This document shows, piece by piece, positions 1 to 8,463 of a stretch of DNA of 64,000 bases. The position numbers were made by a program, and so were the translations under genes. A model generated the notes under the pieces. It was given only the letters and a program-made list of their open reading frames with translations. It made no database searches and was not told the DNA's origin. This stretch comes from Chitinophaga filiformis (GTDB lineage Bacteria; Bacteroidota; Bacteroidia; Chitinophagales; Chitinophagaceae), in NCBI RefSeq assembly GCF_900102545.1, contig NZ_FNBN01000003.1:549461-613460 (forward strand), read 5' to 3'. How positions within the stretch are numbered: position 1 is the first letter of the stretch; each line of letters begins with the position of its first letter.

Positions 1-1749
1 TTCCAGTAAATAACCGTTCTGCTCGATATTGCCCAGTCTGATCTCATTTAATATGAAGTAATCTTCGATACTTTTCCGTTCTGTGGTCGGTTTCGAAAGG
101 CAATCGATCAATTCATTAAGGATAAAAGTCAGATAGTATCTTAAGTTTGATGTTATCTGTTCATTATTGGTATTGGTTGCGGCATCGTGTATAATTTCAT
201 TTCTAAGCCTGTAGATCCTGGTGAAATGAATTTCCAGGTGTTCTTTATGGGCTCTTATATAGTCTTTAGCATTACCGGTTTTTCCTTTTTTGAAGAACCA
301 TTGTTTAAGTTTCATTCCTCTATATGCTAATAAGGGAAATTTCGGAAGGAGTTTAGAAAACTCATTATAAAATGATTCCTCTTTAAGAAAACTATCATCC
401 GGCGAATGATATGCAGGCACCAATGTATTATCTAGTCGGGCAAAGTTCTTTTTTAGATGGTGCACATTTCTTTTCACATAGGCGAGACAATGTGCGTTTA
501 TGAAGTGTTCTTTTATTCTGTTGATTGTATGCTGGCTTTCGTAGTTTGAAAATAAATATTCCAATCCGATCCAGTAATTTATAAATTTGTGTTCGACTTC
601 GATCGATTGATTACCTAGCCTCAAATAACGAATCGCAGATTTTATTTTCTGTTTTGTTTCATTAGCGATGAGAGGATCATTTAGAATCGCTGGAAGCTTT
701 GTGGTGAATTCCCAGTAACGATCTTTTGTTACACGATACTTTCCATCCAGAATATTTACATGATGTTGGAAATCTCCGCTTTGTGGTGATCGGGAGTCTA
801 TAACTAATACCCGGTTATGTATCTCTAAAAATTCATCTGACAGTCCAAGGTTGATTACATCCAGGTATTCAGATAAAACACTTCGTGCTGTTTTTAAGGC
901 GGCTAAATAATCTGTTGTTTTGACCTTACAATGAATAAATTTTCTGGTATTACCAGTAGCGTTAAAAGATGCCAGTTCTTCTTTTTTACTCATGCCGTCT
1001 AATTGAATATTGTTGATGTTATCAGATAGTGAAAGTTTTGGGTCTGAAATTGAAATTGTGGATATGGCGTCATAAACTTTATAGGTTGTATCAACTCTGA
1101 ATATTACTGTATGTTCAACCTCACTATCTGATATTCTTGTTTTGAAGCTTTGGAAATGATCATTAAAGACACTTTCAGGGCCTAATGATTTGACAAATGT
1201 TCCGTATACCAATTTATATAAAAATCCTTTTGAGAATCCGTTATTGATCAATTCACTGAACAGGATATTTAATGTGTGATCCAGTTTTTCCAGCGTGGCA
1301 ATGCTTGAGTTATTGATGGCCAAAAGTGAATCCAGTTCGTTAATAACAGTTCTTAAATATTGTTCGTTTTCGCTCAGAAGAATTTCAATACTCGAGATCA
1401 CTTTTCTGTAATTGAATTCGTCAATTGTTCTAAGCGATTGTTCCAGGTATTTCTGGGATATGGATTTAAAAACCAGGTAATTGGGGTTATCGCTGCTTAA
1501 TAAACTGATAGCCTCATCAACTGCGGCTTTCTTATCTTTTTCTTTGGCTTTAAGTGTATGGAAATGTTTAATACGACCTGTTTCATATTCCTGCAGACAA
1601 TATTTTAATTCTTTTAAAATGGTTTTAGGATTATTGAGTTTGACTCTGTAAGAATCCATACTGCCCAGAAATAACAACTCTATTGACTTCTCAATAAAAA
1701 AACGCTGGCAAATTGATAAGGTGGAATTTTTATGATTTATTTTTTGCAT
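1..1749 (-). CDS. HEPN-motif protein (Apea-like), 3' end outside the window
   Basis: An open frame of 583 codons starts at ATG 1749 and leaves the window at position 1 without a stop, so the C-terminus is missing. The visible protein is soluble, charged and helix-rich, with no signal peptide or membrane segment. Near the visible C-terminus, at about residues 516-521, it carries RNEIIH, the R-x4-H signature of HEPN domains, in a context (YRLRNEIIHDA) typical of Apea-like HEPN proteins. HEPN proteins are often RNases in toxin-antitoxin, abortive-infection or other defence systems; that this one is an active nuclease is inference. Nothing in its right-hand neighbours supports a defence island, and the left-hand neighbours cannot be seen. 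The long N-terminal part is not recognised. Confidence 0.75.
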   Translation of the reverse strand, partial: MQKINHKNSTLSICQRFFIEKSIELLFLGSMDSYRVKLNNPKTILKELKYCLQEYETGRIKHFHTLKAKEKDKKAAVDEAISLLSSDNPNYLVFKSISQKYLEQSLRTIDEFNYRKVISSIEILLSENEQYLRTVINELDSLLAINNSSIATLEKLDHTLNILFSELINNGFSKGFLYKLVYGTFVKSLGPESVFNDHFQSFKTRISDSEVEHTVIFRVDTTYKVYDAISTISISDPKLSLSDNINNIQLDGMSKKEELASFNATGNTRKFIHCKVKTTDYLAALKTARSVLSEYLDVINLGLSDEFLEIHNRVLVIDSRSPQSGDFQHHVNILDGKYRVTKDRYWEFTTKLPAILNDPLIANETKQKIKSAIRYLRLGNQSIEVEHKFINYWIGLEYLFSNYESQHTINRIKEHFINAHCLAYVKRNVHHLKKNFARLDNTLVPAYHSPDDSFLKEESFYNEFSKLLPKFPLLAYRGMKLKQWFFKKGKTGNAKDYIRAHKEHLEIHFTRIYRLRNEIIHDAATNTNNEQITSNLRYYLTFILNELIDCLSKPTTERKSIEDYFILNEIRLGNIEQNGYLLE

Positions 1750-1870
1750 ACTCCCTTAATGATCATATCTTTACAACGGAAAAAAGAAACTCAAGAATAA
1801 AAAGGGAAGACTAGGTGGATGTGGTTCTGGAGAAATACCGCGCATCTTCGCTGCTTCCTTGAATAAAGAG

Positions 1871-1896
1871 AAGGGCACTTCATTTGAAGTGCCCTT
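1871..1896 (-). terminator. Hairpin terminator downstream of the 1955-2653 gene
   Basis: A perfect 11-bp stem (AAGGGCACTTC / GAAGTGCCCTT) with an ATTT loop is flanked by A/T-rich sequence on both sides. It lies 58 nt past the stop of the minus-strand gene and before the ATG-proximal region of the HEPN gene, so it should end that transcript. It could work in both directions. Confidence 0.75.
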
Positions 1897-1954
1897 ATTA
1901 TTTACAAGTTTAAGAGAGTTCTCTTTAAAACCAATTGTTCATTTTATTCATTTA

Positions 1955-2653
1955 CTACATCATCGCCTTCTTCAACAACTCTTCCATTCTCTCCGGTTTC
2001 CCACTCATCTCCATCAATTCCGGCATATACGGAAAACTAAAATGATCCATACCAAACTTCTTCATCAGATACGAATCAAGTGCTTCCACATGTTGCGGTT
2101 GTTCTAAAAAGCTACGCAGGAAATATAGAAAATGCTGTTGTTCTTTTTCTATCAGCAATGTCAATGCGATCTTTTCTTTTAGTGGATTTCCTCCTTGTTG
2201 TTTAAACAACTGTAGTGCCTTTGTAAACTGGTTTTCCGTCAGTTCTTCATGATAAACCGGCAGGAAGTCAAGGCAGAAATATTCTACGGCAAAATCATCC
2301 ATAATACCGGCACTGAGCTGATCTTCTTCAAAGGTATACCAGGTAGCCCAGTCGAGCAGTTCCTGTACAGTGATCTCTTCCTGCAGCAGTGCTTCAAGAT
2401 GGTGGATCAGTCCCTTACGGGTAGGAACGGTACCTGAAGTATGTTGAATACTATCTACGATGTCTGCATAGAAAGCATCATTCATCTGGTGTGCAGCAGC
2501 AGTAAGCAGTTGGCTGACTTCGTTATGGGCAGAGGGAGGAAGCAGATCGGCAGTTTCCGCAAGTATTTCGGGCTTTGTTTTATGACCCTGAAGATATGCT
2601 TTTATCAGGGAGACGAAATAGGTTGAAGTGATATAAGGCAACTTGTCCTTCAT
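1955..2653 (-). CDS. Hypothetical protein, 232 aa
   Basis: Not recognised. The frame runs from ATG 2653 to a stop at 1955 and is followed by a strong hairpin. The product looks soluble, acidic and mostly alpha-helical, with no signal peptide, no transmembrane segment and no metal-binding cysteine motif. The middle (around residues 95-140) is rich in Trp, Tyr and acidic residues, and the C-terminal third is amphipathic helix with many Glu, Lys and Leu. The gene stands alone: its own terminator is downstream, and a non-coding stretch of about 280 bp lies upstream before the next plus-strand gene. A small helical immunity or adaptor protein is conceivable, but no motif supports that. Confidence 0.6.
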   Translation of the reverse strand: MKDKLPYITSTYFVSLIKAYLQGHKTKPEILAETADLLPPSAHNEVSQLLTAAAHQMNDAFYADIVDSIQHTSGTVPTRKGLIHHLEALLQEEITVQELLDWATWYTFEEDQLSAGIMDDFAVEYFCLDFLPVYHEELTENQFTKALQLFKQQGGNPLKEKIALTLLIEKEQQHFLYFLRSFLEQPQHVEALDSYLMKKFGMDHFSFPYMPELMEMSGKPERMEELLKKAMM

Positions 2654-2935
2654 ACTTACAGGTTTTTTCTTTTTTGACTAACAACAGCGTTTCATGTTGG
2701 CTGTATTAGTAGTTCAGGCATAGGTAACGTAACGATCTGTGTTGATACAATTTACCACTAAAATCCGGGAAAATTAGTTAAACGAACAGAAATGATCAAT
2801 CTGGTGGTAAATTTTAAGAGATTTTTCACATATAAAAAACGTTGAGTACTATAGCTGCGCCTGCTTTTGCTGGCATGGTTTTGGGGCCGATTAGGATGTA
2901 AGTACATTTTATTTTTAATCATCAAAAACAGCGTT

Positions 2936-3139
2936 ATGGCAGTCAGGGATAGATCGATCGGTAGTACCGGTTTAGAACAGGGAGGTCCTAATATGGGGAA
3001 TGACTATAGTCGTGACATTACCCGCGAAAAGACCGGAGATGACACTATTAAAGTGATCTTACCAAAAGACAAGAAACATCCGGTCAAAAAAGATAAAAAC
3101 AAGCGCGGACCAGAAAGGCGCAACAATGAAAACAGGTGA
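2936..3139 (+). CDS. Small charged hypothetical protein, 67 aa
   Basis: This short frame gives a hydrophilic, Lys/Arg/Asp-rich product with no membrane segment, likely disordered. Its centre reads like a short beta segment (DDTIKVILP) followed by a lysine-rich tail. I chose ATG 2936. The frame stays open upstream to 2867, but that part would encode an unrelated hydrophobic leader. A second candidate start is ATG 2994, which has a GGAGG seven bases before it. A 9-bp inverted repeat (TTAAACTAT 3147-3155 / ATAGTTTAA 3180-3188) and a terminator hairpin follow the stop, consistent with a real monocistronic gene. The function is unknown. Confidence 0.45.
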   Translation: MAVRDRSIGSTGLEQGGPNMGNDYSRDITREKTGDDTIKVILPKDKKHPVKKDKNKRGPERRNNENR

Positions 3140-3541
3140 CAATGGGTTAAACTATGATCTGCTTGTTCCATAAAAAAGGATAGTTTAAACATGCATAATC
3201 AAGTCATCTGTACTCAATAAAGGCATAGACCCGTCTATGCCTTTATTGATGTTGTAGAGTGTGCTACTATATTGAGTATTAATTTACTAGATGTAATAAA
3301 AATCTATCGAGAGCGTTATATTAATGAAAAACATATTGTATCTTTAGCATGTATCTTATTGAAACCGGAATGCAATAGCAAGCCAATTTAATATACGGGG
3401 GATTCCCGACGTCCTCCTCACCGTACCTGTGAATTAAACCAGACACAATGCTGGACTGGCTACTTAAGTCCGTTGGAATTGCTAATCACAAAAAACAGAA
3501 ATAACGAATTTATTGACCGAACGACCTAACTATTAAATCCT
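3140..3541. other. Intergenic region, 402 bp
   Basis: No gene was found here. The left part holds a 9-bp inverted repeat (3147-3155 / 3180-3188) and a terminator (3214-3249). The right part is the presumed leader of the secreted protein at 3542. It contains small potential hairpins, for example CGGG/CCCG near 3398-3410 and CCAG/CTGG near 3441-3455, and a weak -7-like TATCTTTA near 3349, but no convincing complete promoter. Confidence 0.5.
3214..3249 (+). terminator. Strong hairpin terminator after the small gene
   Basis: A 17-bp perfect inverted repeat (3214-3230 / 3233-3249) is separated by two bases; in practice the loop is a little larger. The arms contain AATAAAGGCATAG and its complement. 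The A-rich left arm and T-rich right arm fit a bidirectional intrinsic terminator 75 nt after the stop at 3139. Confidence 0.75.
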
Positions 3542-5149
3542 ATGTTGCTAACTATCCAGGCCGTCCACACACGGCTCAGGGGAATACCATGTTGTTATCT
3601 CACATATTCTGTCGCAAGGATATGTGTATTACTAACGATCCTGCTGTCATGCTCTTTTTTGTTTAATGTAGCATCTGCACAGCATCTTACTTTACAGAAT
3701 TCTTCACTTGAGGGTAAACCCGGAGTGAAGGTTGCACCACCTGGATGGCATGTGGCTACTAATACGCCTGACATATTGCCTGGCGTCAATGGTTGCCATA
3801 AAGTAGCGAAAGCCGGTAAGACCTTTATTGGTCTTCAGGCAGGACCTGTTTACAGGGAAGGAATAGAACAGGAACTATCTTCTCCTTTGTTAAAAGGGAA
3901 GATCTATAGCCTGTCTTTTGACCTTGCTTTCAGCCGGATCTATGGTCATGAACACTGTTATGGCAACCTCGCTGTTTTCGGTGGTGATACGCCCGGCGAT
4001 ACATCGGAATTACTATGGACGTCTGGTAGTTTTACAGATACGGCGTGGCACCGGTGGACGGCAGAACTGAGGCCCCGTGCATCTCATAAATTCATTTCGT
4101 TTTATGCTTATCCGGAAGAAAAATGTGCGCTTAACAGTTATGGTGTAGTGGTGTTCCTGGATAACCTGTCGGCCATTAACCAGATACTGAAAACAGAGAT
4201 CTCCGCTACTTCTTCCTGCAACAACACTCCCACCGGTAGTGTAAGTGTCCGGGTAACAGGAGGGGCACAACCTTATACGTATCTGTGGACACCTGGGAAT
4301 TATCGTACGCCACAGGTATCCAATCTGCCCGGAGGATTTTACGAAGTACAGATCACTTCTGCAGATGGCGTCACTACAAAAGCCGCTGTTACGGTGGGTG
4401 AGTCTGACCTGGCTGCCAGTACGGATGTTACATTGTCAAATTGTGCAGGTGATAATAAAAGCGCGATATCACTGAATATTACAGGTGGCATACCTCCATA
4501 TGATCTGTCGGTAAATGGTATTGAAAGAGAGGGGAATAAGTTTGATAACCTGGTGCCCGGTAACTATGTCTTCATCCTGAAAGATAAACAGGTGTGCTCA
4601 GATACATTCAATGTGTTGATAAAAGAGCCGGATCCTTTGGTCATCAGGCAGGTGAATGTGGAGCCCTGTAGCTGCAGCGAAGTAAATGACGGTAGTATCA
4701 GTTGGGTAGTGGAAGGAGGGACTCGTCCTTATAAGTATCGTGTGGATGGAGATATGTGGCAGCCGGACAGCCTTCATCGTAATCTGAAAGCGGGTAGTTA
4801 CCATTATGAGATAGAAGACGCTCAGGGATGTGGTGAGACAGGATCAGCAACGGTTACTTCTCCCTGGCAGAACTGTCTTGTTGTGATGCCGTCTGCATTT
4901 AGTCCAAACGGTGACGGGAATAATGATCTCTTTCGTCCGAAGGTATATGATGCAGTGACAAATTATCAGCTGAAGATATTCAACCGATGGGGGAGTCTTG
5001 TTTTTCAGACAAATGATCCGAAGAGGGGATGGGATGGTTATTATAGCGGTATGCCGCAGAGTTCACAGGCATTTGTGTATGTGTGCTCTTTTAATACCAG
5101 TCGTAATGAACTAAAGGAGTACAGGGGAACTGTGATGCTGGTGAAATAA
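3542..5149 (+). CDS. Secreted SprB-repeat protein with T9SS type B (gliding motility-associated) C-terminal domain
   Basis: A 535-aa exported protein. A hydrophobic signal segment at about residues 27-44 is followed by a likely cleavage site after ASA at about 46. Residues 50-215 look like a jelly-roll, carbohydrate-binding type module. Three tandem SprB-like repeats (about 221-285, 290-365 and 370-445) each start near a Cys and carry a GG-x-PY motif followed by a G-x-Y-x-V/I-type strand. From residue 449 the sequence SAFSPNGDGNND, then FNRWG and WDGYY, is the hallmark of the gliding motility-associated C-terminal domain, which targets proteins through the type IX secretion system to the cell surface. 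The N-terminus is long (about 26 residues before the hydrophobic core), so the true start may be later. The role is probably adhesion or surface coat; no catalytic motif is visible. The gene is monocistronic. Confidence 0.88.
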   Translation: MLLTIQAVHTRLRGIPCCYLTYSVARICVLLTILLSCSFLFNVASAQHLTLQNSSLEGKPGVKVAPPGWHVATNTPDILPGVNGCHKVAKAGKTFIGLQAGPVYREGIEQELSSPLLKGKIYSLSFDLAFSRIYGHEHCYGNLAVFGGDTPGDTSELLWTSGSFTDTAWHRWTAELRPRASHKFISFYAYPEEKCALNSYGVVVFLDNLSAINQILKTEISATSSCNNTPTGSVSVRVTGGAQPYTYLWTPGNYRTPQVSNLPGGFYEVQITSADGVTTKAAVTVGESDLAASTDVTLSNCAGDNKSAISLNITGGIPPYDLSVNGIEREGNKFDNLVPGNYVFILKDKQVCSDTFNVLIKEPDPLVIRQVNVEPCSCSEVNDGSISWVVEGGTRPYKYRVDGDMWQPDSLHRNLKAGSYHYEIEDAQGCGETGSATVTSPWQNCLVVMPSAFSPNGDGNNDLFRPKVYDAVTNYQLKIFNRWGSLVFQTNDPKRGWDGYYSGMPQSSQAFVYVCSFNTSRNELKEYRGTVMLVK

Positions 5150-5241
5150 AAAATCCTGGCTACATAGAAAGGAGGCGCTGTCAGCAGCCCGGTCCGGATT
5201 TAATGAATGACCCGGATTTTAATGCTGAAAAATTTTAAAAA

Positions 5242-5622
5242 TCATGATTGCTGATTCTTTTTCAAGGCTTTTTTAATCTGCTCATGCAGGTGTACAAATA
5301 CAAACGGTTTAACAAGATATCCTGCGGCGCCTTTTCGCATAGCATGTTCTATTTCGTCATCTTCTTTTTTGGCGCTGGTAATGAGCACGGGAATTTTGCA
5401 GAGAGCTGGATGTTCACGGAAGCGGTCCAGCAATTCATAGCCATTAATGACAGGCATGTAGATATCACTGATCACGAGATCAGGCAGATGCCGGATAGCC
5501 ATTGCAAGTCCTTCCTCTCCGTTACGGGCGGTAATAACTGAATAGTCGTGCAGTTCAAGCAGACTTTTAAGTGTATTCAGAAGACCGGCTTTGTCTTCAA
5601 TTAAAAGAATTCTGGCATTCAT
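5242..5622 (-). CDS. Single-domain response regulator (receiver only)
   Basis: The 126-aa protein is one CheY-like receiver domain with no output domain. The acidic pocket (E9, D10), the phospho-acceptor D53 in SDIYMP, the switch residue T82/S83 and the conserved K105 in VKPF are all present, so it should be phosphorylatable. It starts nine bases after the stop of the histidine kinase at 5632-6360, so the two form a kinase-receiver operon. With no DNA-binding domain it presumably acts by protein contact or in a phosphorelay. The gene converges on the secreted protein at 3542-5149. Confidence 0.92.
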   Translation of the reverse strand: MNARILLIEDKAGLLNTLKSLLELHDYSVITARNGEEGLAMAIRHLPDLVISDIYMPVINGYELLDRFREHPALCKIPVLITSAKKEDDEIEHAMRKGAAGYLVKPFVFVHLHEQIKKALKKNQQS

Positions 5623-5631
5623 GTGTATATT

Positions 5632-6360
5632 TTACTGGTAGGTATCAGGGTACCTGAAAGCCAGTGTAAAAACCGTGCCTTTATCAGGCTCGCTGCTCAC
5701 GGTAATTTCTCCATCGTTGGCTGTAACAAATGTTTTAACAATAGTAAGACCTAATCCGGTACCGGCAATACCATTTGTATTACTTCCCCTGTAATAGGGC
5801 TGGAACAAATGGGGCAGATCTTCGGGAGGGATGCCTATACCATCATCGCTAACAGTAATTACAAGTGCTTTTTCCTGGTAAGATAGATGAACGGTTGGAG
5901 CGTTTTTACGGGAGAATTTGAAAGCATTGCTAAACAAATTTGTAAATATTCTGGTCAACTGACCAGAATTGGCCAGTATTTTGCAGGGCGTACCCGACAT
6001 TGTGATTTGCAATGTTTTATGATCGTCTGTAAGAGAACGAAACTGCTCCTTTAAAGGCAGGATTTGTTCTTCGACATAAAGTAGTTCTTTCTTTGCTTCG
6101 AAGTTGCCGGACATGATGTTGTTGATAGTCAGCATCTCGTCAAGCATGTTATTCAGGGAAAAGATCTCTGAAGTGATCCTGGACAGCTGTTCTTCATAGA
6201 ATGGATTCATATAACGGTCTGCCTGGAGCTTGATGGAGAGAAGATCAACGATAGAAGCGATGGTGGTCAGTGGTGTCTTGAATTCATGAGCAGTAATGGC
6301 TAATATATTACTGGCATTACTCAGTAATGTGCTGCTCTTAGAAGTATGCGTGGAGTCCAT
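5632..6360 (-). CDS. Soluble sensor histidine kinase without input domain
   Basis: The 242-aa kinase core begins almost directly with the dimerisation domain: H-box ITAHEFKTPLTT with His25. The HATPase domain follows, with N-box NLFSNAFKF (N145), G1 box DDGIGIP (172-178) and G2 box GTGLGL (200-205). No transmembrane segment, PAS or GAF domain is visible, so the sensing input must come from a partner. It is co-transcribed with the single receiver protein downstream. It sits divergent to a LuxR-type regulator and next to the polysaccharide cluster, so a regulatory role in surface or polysaccharide expression is plausible but unproven. Confidence 0.92.
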   Translation of the reverse strand: MDSTHTSKSSTLLSNASNILAITAHEFKTPLTTIASIVDLLSIKLQADRYMNPFYEEQLSRITSEIFSLNNMLDEMLTINNIMSGNFEAKKELLYVEEQILPLKEQFRSLTDDHKTLQITMSGTPCKILANSGQLTRIFTNLFSNAFKFSRKNAPTVHLSYQEKALVITVSDDGIGIPPEDLPHLFQPYYRGSNTNGIAGTGLGLTIVKTFVTANDGEITVSSEPDKGTVFTLAFRYPDTYQ

Positions 6361-6776
6361 TGTTCTAACTTTTAATGATTGGCTGCTTCTTTATCATAAA
6401 TGTCTGATGAACAACCTGTAGAGAATCTCCACAGGTGTTAATTACACAGTTTGCCGCCAATTTGAAAAGCAAAATACTTAATAAAGGAGTAATTATCTAG
6501 TGAGTATTTAATTTTAAAATGTATTTTTACGTTAACGTTGAAAGTTGTGCTGAATTTTCGGAAAAGTTAACCAAAACATCATATATAAAATAGTATTATA
6601 AAATAGTGGGGACTGAGAGTGAACATGGCTTTATCTTTATTGTTTTCATAGTCAATGACTTATAAAATTGCCTTATGAGTTCTCGTTTTTGGAACTATTT
6701 TTGCAACAGTAAGTAACTTTTATATGCCATATTTTTTTATTGAACCGATTATGAACCTTGCTAACTTTTTACCCCT
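6361..6776. other. AT-rich divergent promoter region, 416 bp
   Basis: This region separates the minus-strand kinase from the plus-strand LuxR-type regulator and has no coding potential that I can see. It is clearly AT-richer than its neighbours, contains a 10-bp palindrome ACGTTAACGT at 6529-6538, and ends with a -7-like TATTTTTG at 6696-6703 oriented toward the regulator gene. Confidence 0.55.
6696..6703 (+). promoter_or_regulatory. Candidate Bacteroidota -7 element for the LuxR-type regulator
   Basis: TATTTTTG matches the Bacteroidota -7 consensus TAnnTTTG and would place the transcription start near 6710, about 65 nt before ATG 6777. A TTG at 6668-6670 could serve as the -33 element, but its spacing (25 bp) is longer than usual, so the match is only partial. 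Confidence 0.4.
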
Positions 6777-7481
6777 ATGATCAATATTGGAATTATAGAA
6801 GACAATTATTTCCAGTTGAACAATTACAAGGAGTTTCTAGAGGATTTTCAAGAGTGTAAGGTCGTATTTGCTTGTAAGTCGATGGAGGAGTTCAGAGCAC
6901 TCCCATTTAAAGAGACAGAGGTAAACGTAATATTACTGGACATTTCATTGCCGGGGGAATCAGGCATACAGGGTATGCAGGAAATAAAAAGGGTTTACCC
7001 TGAAGCAAAGCTTATTGTATTATCAGGACATGATGGGAAACATTATGTAATTGAATCGATCCGCCAGGGGGCGAATGGTTATATTATTAAGACCAGCCGT
7101 TTAATGGAGATCTATCATTCAATTATGGATGCTGTCAGCGAAGGAGGCACTCTTTCTCCTAAAGCAGCTCATTTACTCATTAATTATATTGCCAAGGATC
7201 CCCTGGAGGATATAAAACATAAGCTGACTAAAAGAGAATATGAGTTGCTCGCACTGTTAAAGGAAGGCTACTCATATAAGGAGATGGCAGAGAAGCTTTT
7301 TGTGACTGTTTTCACAGTAAACCAACACCTGAAGAAAATTTACCAAAAACTTAATGTTGCCACAAAATCAGAACTAATTTCGAAGATCTGGTCAAATAGT
7401 TTGTATTCTTTCTTTTTAATTACGAATTCTTGGATTTTTTTTCAAATGCTTTCGTTTAAAGATATGACGCTATTTTTGTGA
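6777..7481 (+). CDS. LuxR/NarL-family response regulator with a hydrophobic C-terminal extension
   Basis: A 234-aa protein. The receiver domain (1-120) has E8/D9, phospho-acceptor D55 in LLDISLPG, S83 and K105. The LuxR-type helix-turn-helix occupies about 149-205 (LTKREYELLALL, then FTVNQHLKKIYQKL). A normal NarL-type protein would end near residue 208. Here about 25 more residues, rich in Phe, Ile, Leu and Ser, follow (from SNSLYSFF), which is unusual for a soluble transcription factor. The gene lies 144 bp upstream of the 23-gene polysaccharide operon in the same orientation, so it is a good candidate for that operon's regulator. The extension is AT-rich, so a late frameshift or stop loss is possible. 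Confidence 0.88.
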   Translation: MINIGIIEDNYFQLNNYKEFLEDFQECKVVFACKSMEEFRALPFKETEVNVILLDISLPGESGIQGMQEIKRVYPEAKLIVLSGHDGKHYVIESIRQGANGYIIKTSRLMEIYHSIMDAVSEGGTLSPKAAHLLINYIAKDPLEDIKHKLTKREYELLALLKEGYSYKEMAEKLFVTVFTVNQHLKKIYQKLNVATKSELISKIWSNSLYSFFLITNSWIFFQMLSFKDMTLFL

Positions 7482-7625
7482 GAGTGTATACTCTAATTAG
7501 TAGGCACGTTTGTGTTATATGGGCGTTTTTTACTGTATTGAGTAGTGTTCGTAAAGACCTCGATAGGCTAATATTGTAGTACGGAAAGCGCGGAAGAAAA
7601 ACCTTTAAATATTTAAAACGGTAAG

Positions 7626-8417
7626 ATGATTCTAAAGAAGGATTATTTGCGTTATATCTTTGTTGTTCCGGTCCTTATCTGCTGTTTCTTTTTTACATCT
7701 TGTGTCAGTACACAGAAATCAGTTTATTTTAAAAATCTTCCTGATACTGTTATTGCCCCCGTGAAAGGAAATTTCGAGCCGGTAATTCAAAAAAATGACG
7801 TTTTACAGATTATTGTGAGTAGCATGAACCCCGAGGATGCTATTGTGTTTAACACCCCAAGTACTGCATCCACCGGAGCTACGGGAGGTACCCAGGTAAC
7901 AGGTTATCTGGTTAGTGAACAGGGATTTATTGAATATCCGGTGCTTGGACATGTAAAAGCTGCCGGACTTACAAAAGACCAACTGACCACCTATCTGCGT
8001 GATGAGTTGAACAACAGGAAACTCATGAAAGATCCTGTGGTGAGTGTACGGTTCCTCAATTACCGTGTAACTGTTCTCGGCGAAGTAAGCCGTCCCGGTG
8101 TTTTCGCCATCAATAACGAAAGAATGTCGATAATGGAAGCTTTGGGTGTAGCAGGCGACATTACTATTTATGGTAAAAAAGACAATGTACTGTTAATCAG
8201 AGATGTAGAAGGGCAAAGAGTGATTAAACGGCTCAACCTGAATAATGATGACATCTTATCATCTCCTTATTATTACTTGCAGTCCAATGACGTAGTATAT
8301 GTTGAACCAACCAAAGCGAGAGTGGCTAATGCAAGTGGCAACCGCCAGACAATATCTATTATCCTAAGCAGTATTTCACTGTTTGTGATTATTCTGGACC
8401 GGTTGATATTAAACTAA
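7626..8417 (+). CDS. Outer-membrane polysaccharide export lipoprotein (Wza-like)
   Basis: A 263-aa lipoprotein. The hydrophobic signal ends in the lipobox FTSC with Cys26. A polysaccharide export (Poly_export) domain follows at about 45-145 (KNDVLQIIVSSMNPEDA, then a GYLV...GFIEYPVLG strand pattern). An SLBB domain follows at about 145-215 (VTVLGEVSRPGVF). The C-terminal 22 residues form a predicted transmembrane helix (ISIILSSISLFVIILDRLI), as in Wza where this helix forms the outer-membrane pore. It is the first gene of the 23-gene polysaccharide run and pairs with the Wzc-like kinase 46 bp downstream. Confidence 0.92.
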   Translation: MILKKDYLRYIFVVPVLICCFFFTSCVSTQKSVYFKNLPDTVIAPVKGNFEPVIQKNDVLQIIVSSMNPEDAIVFNTPSTASTGATGGTQVTGYLVSEQGFIEYPVLGHVKAAGLTKDQLTTYLRDELNNRKLMKDPVVSVRFLNYRVTVLGEVSRPGVFAINNERMSIMEALGVAGDITIYGKKDNVLLIRDVEGQRVIKRLNLNNDDILSSPYYYLQSNDVVYVEPTKARVANASGNRQTISIILSSISLFVIILDRLILN

Positions 8418-8463
8418 GTTGATGCTATTCAAATAATTCATCCTACAAACTTGTGTGAGAGCC

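Noticed and set aside
5150..5241. Near-direct repeat CCGGATTTAATG / CCGGATTTTAATG between convergent genes
   Set aside because: Only two short copies with no stable hairpin; not enough for a repeat element or terminator call.
7471..7478. TATTTTTG as -7 box of the polysaccharide operon
   Set aside because: It lies inside the end of the LuxR-type gene and lacks a TTG at -33; the operon start would then have a leader of about 140 nt. Possible, but too weak to list.
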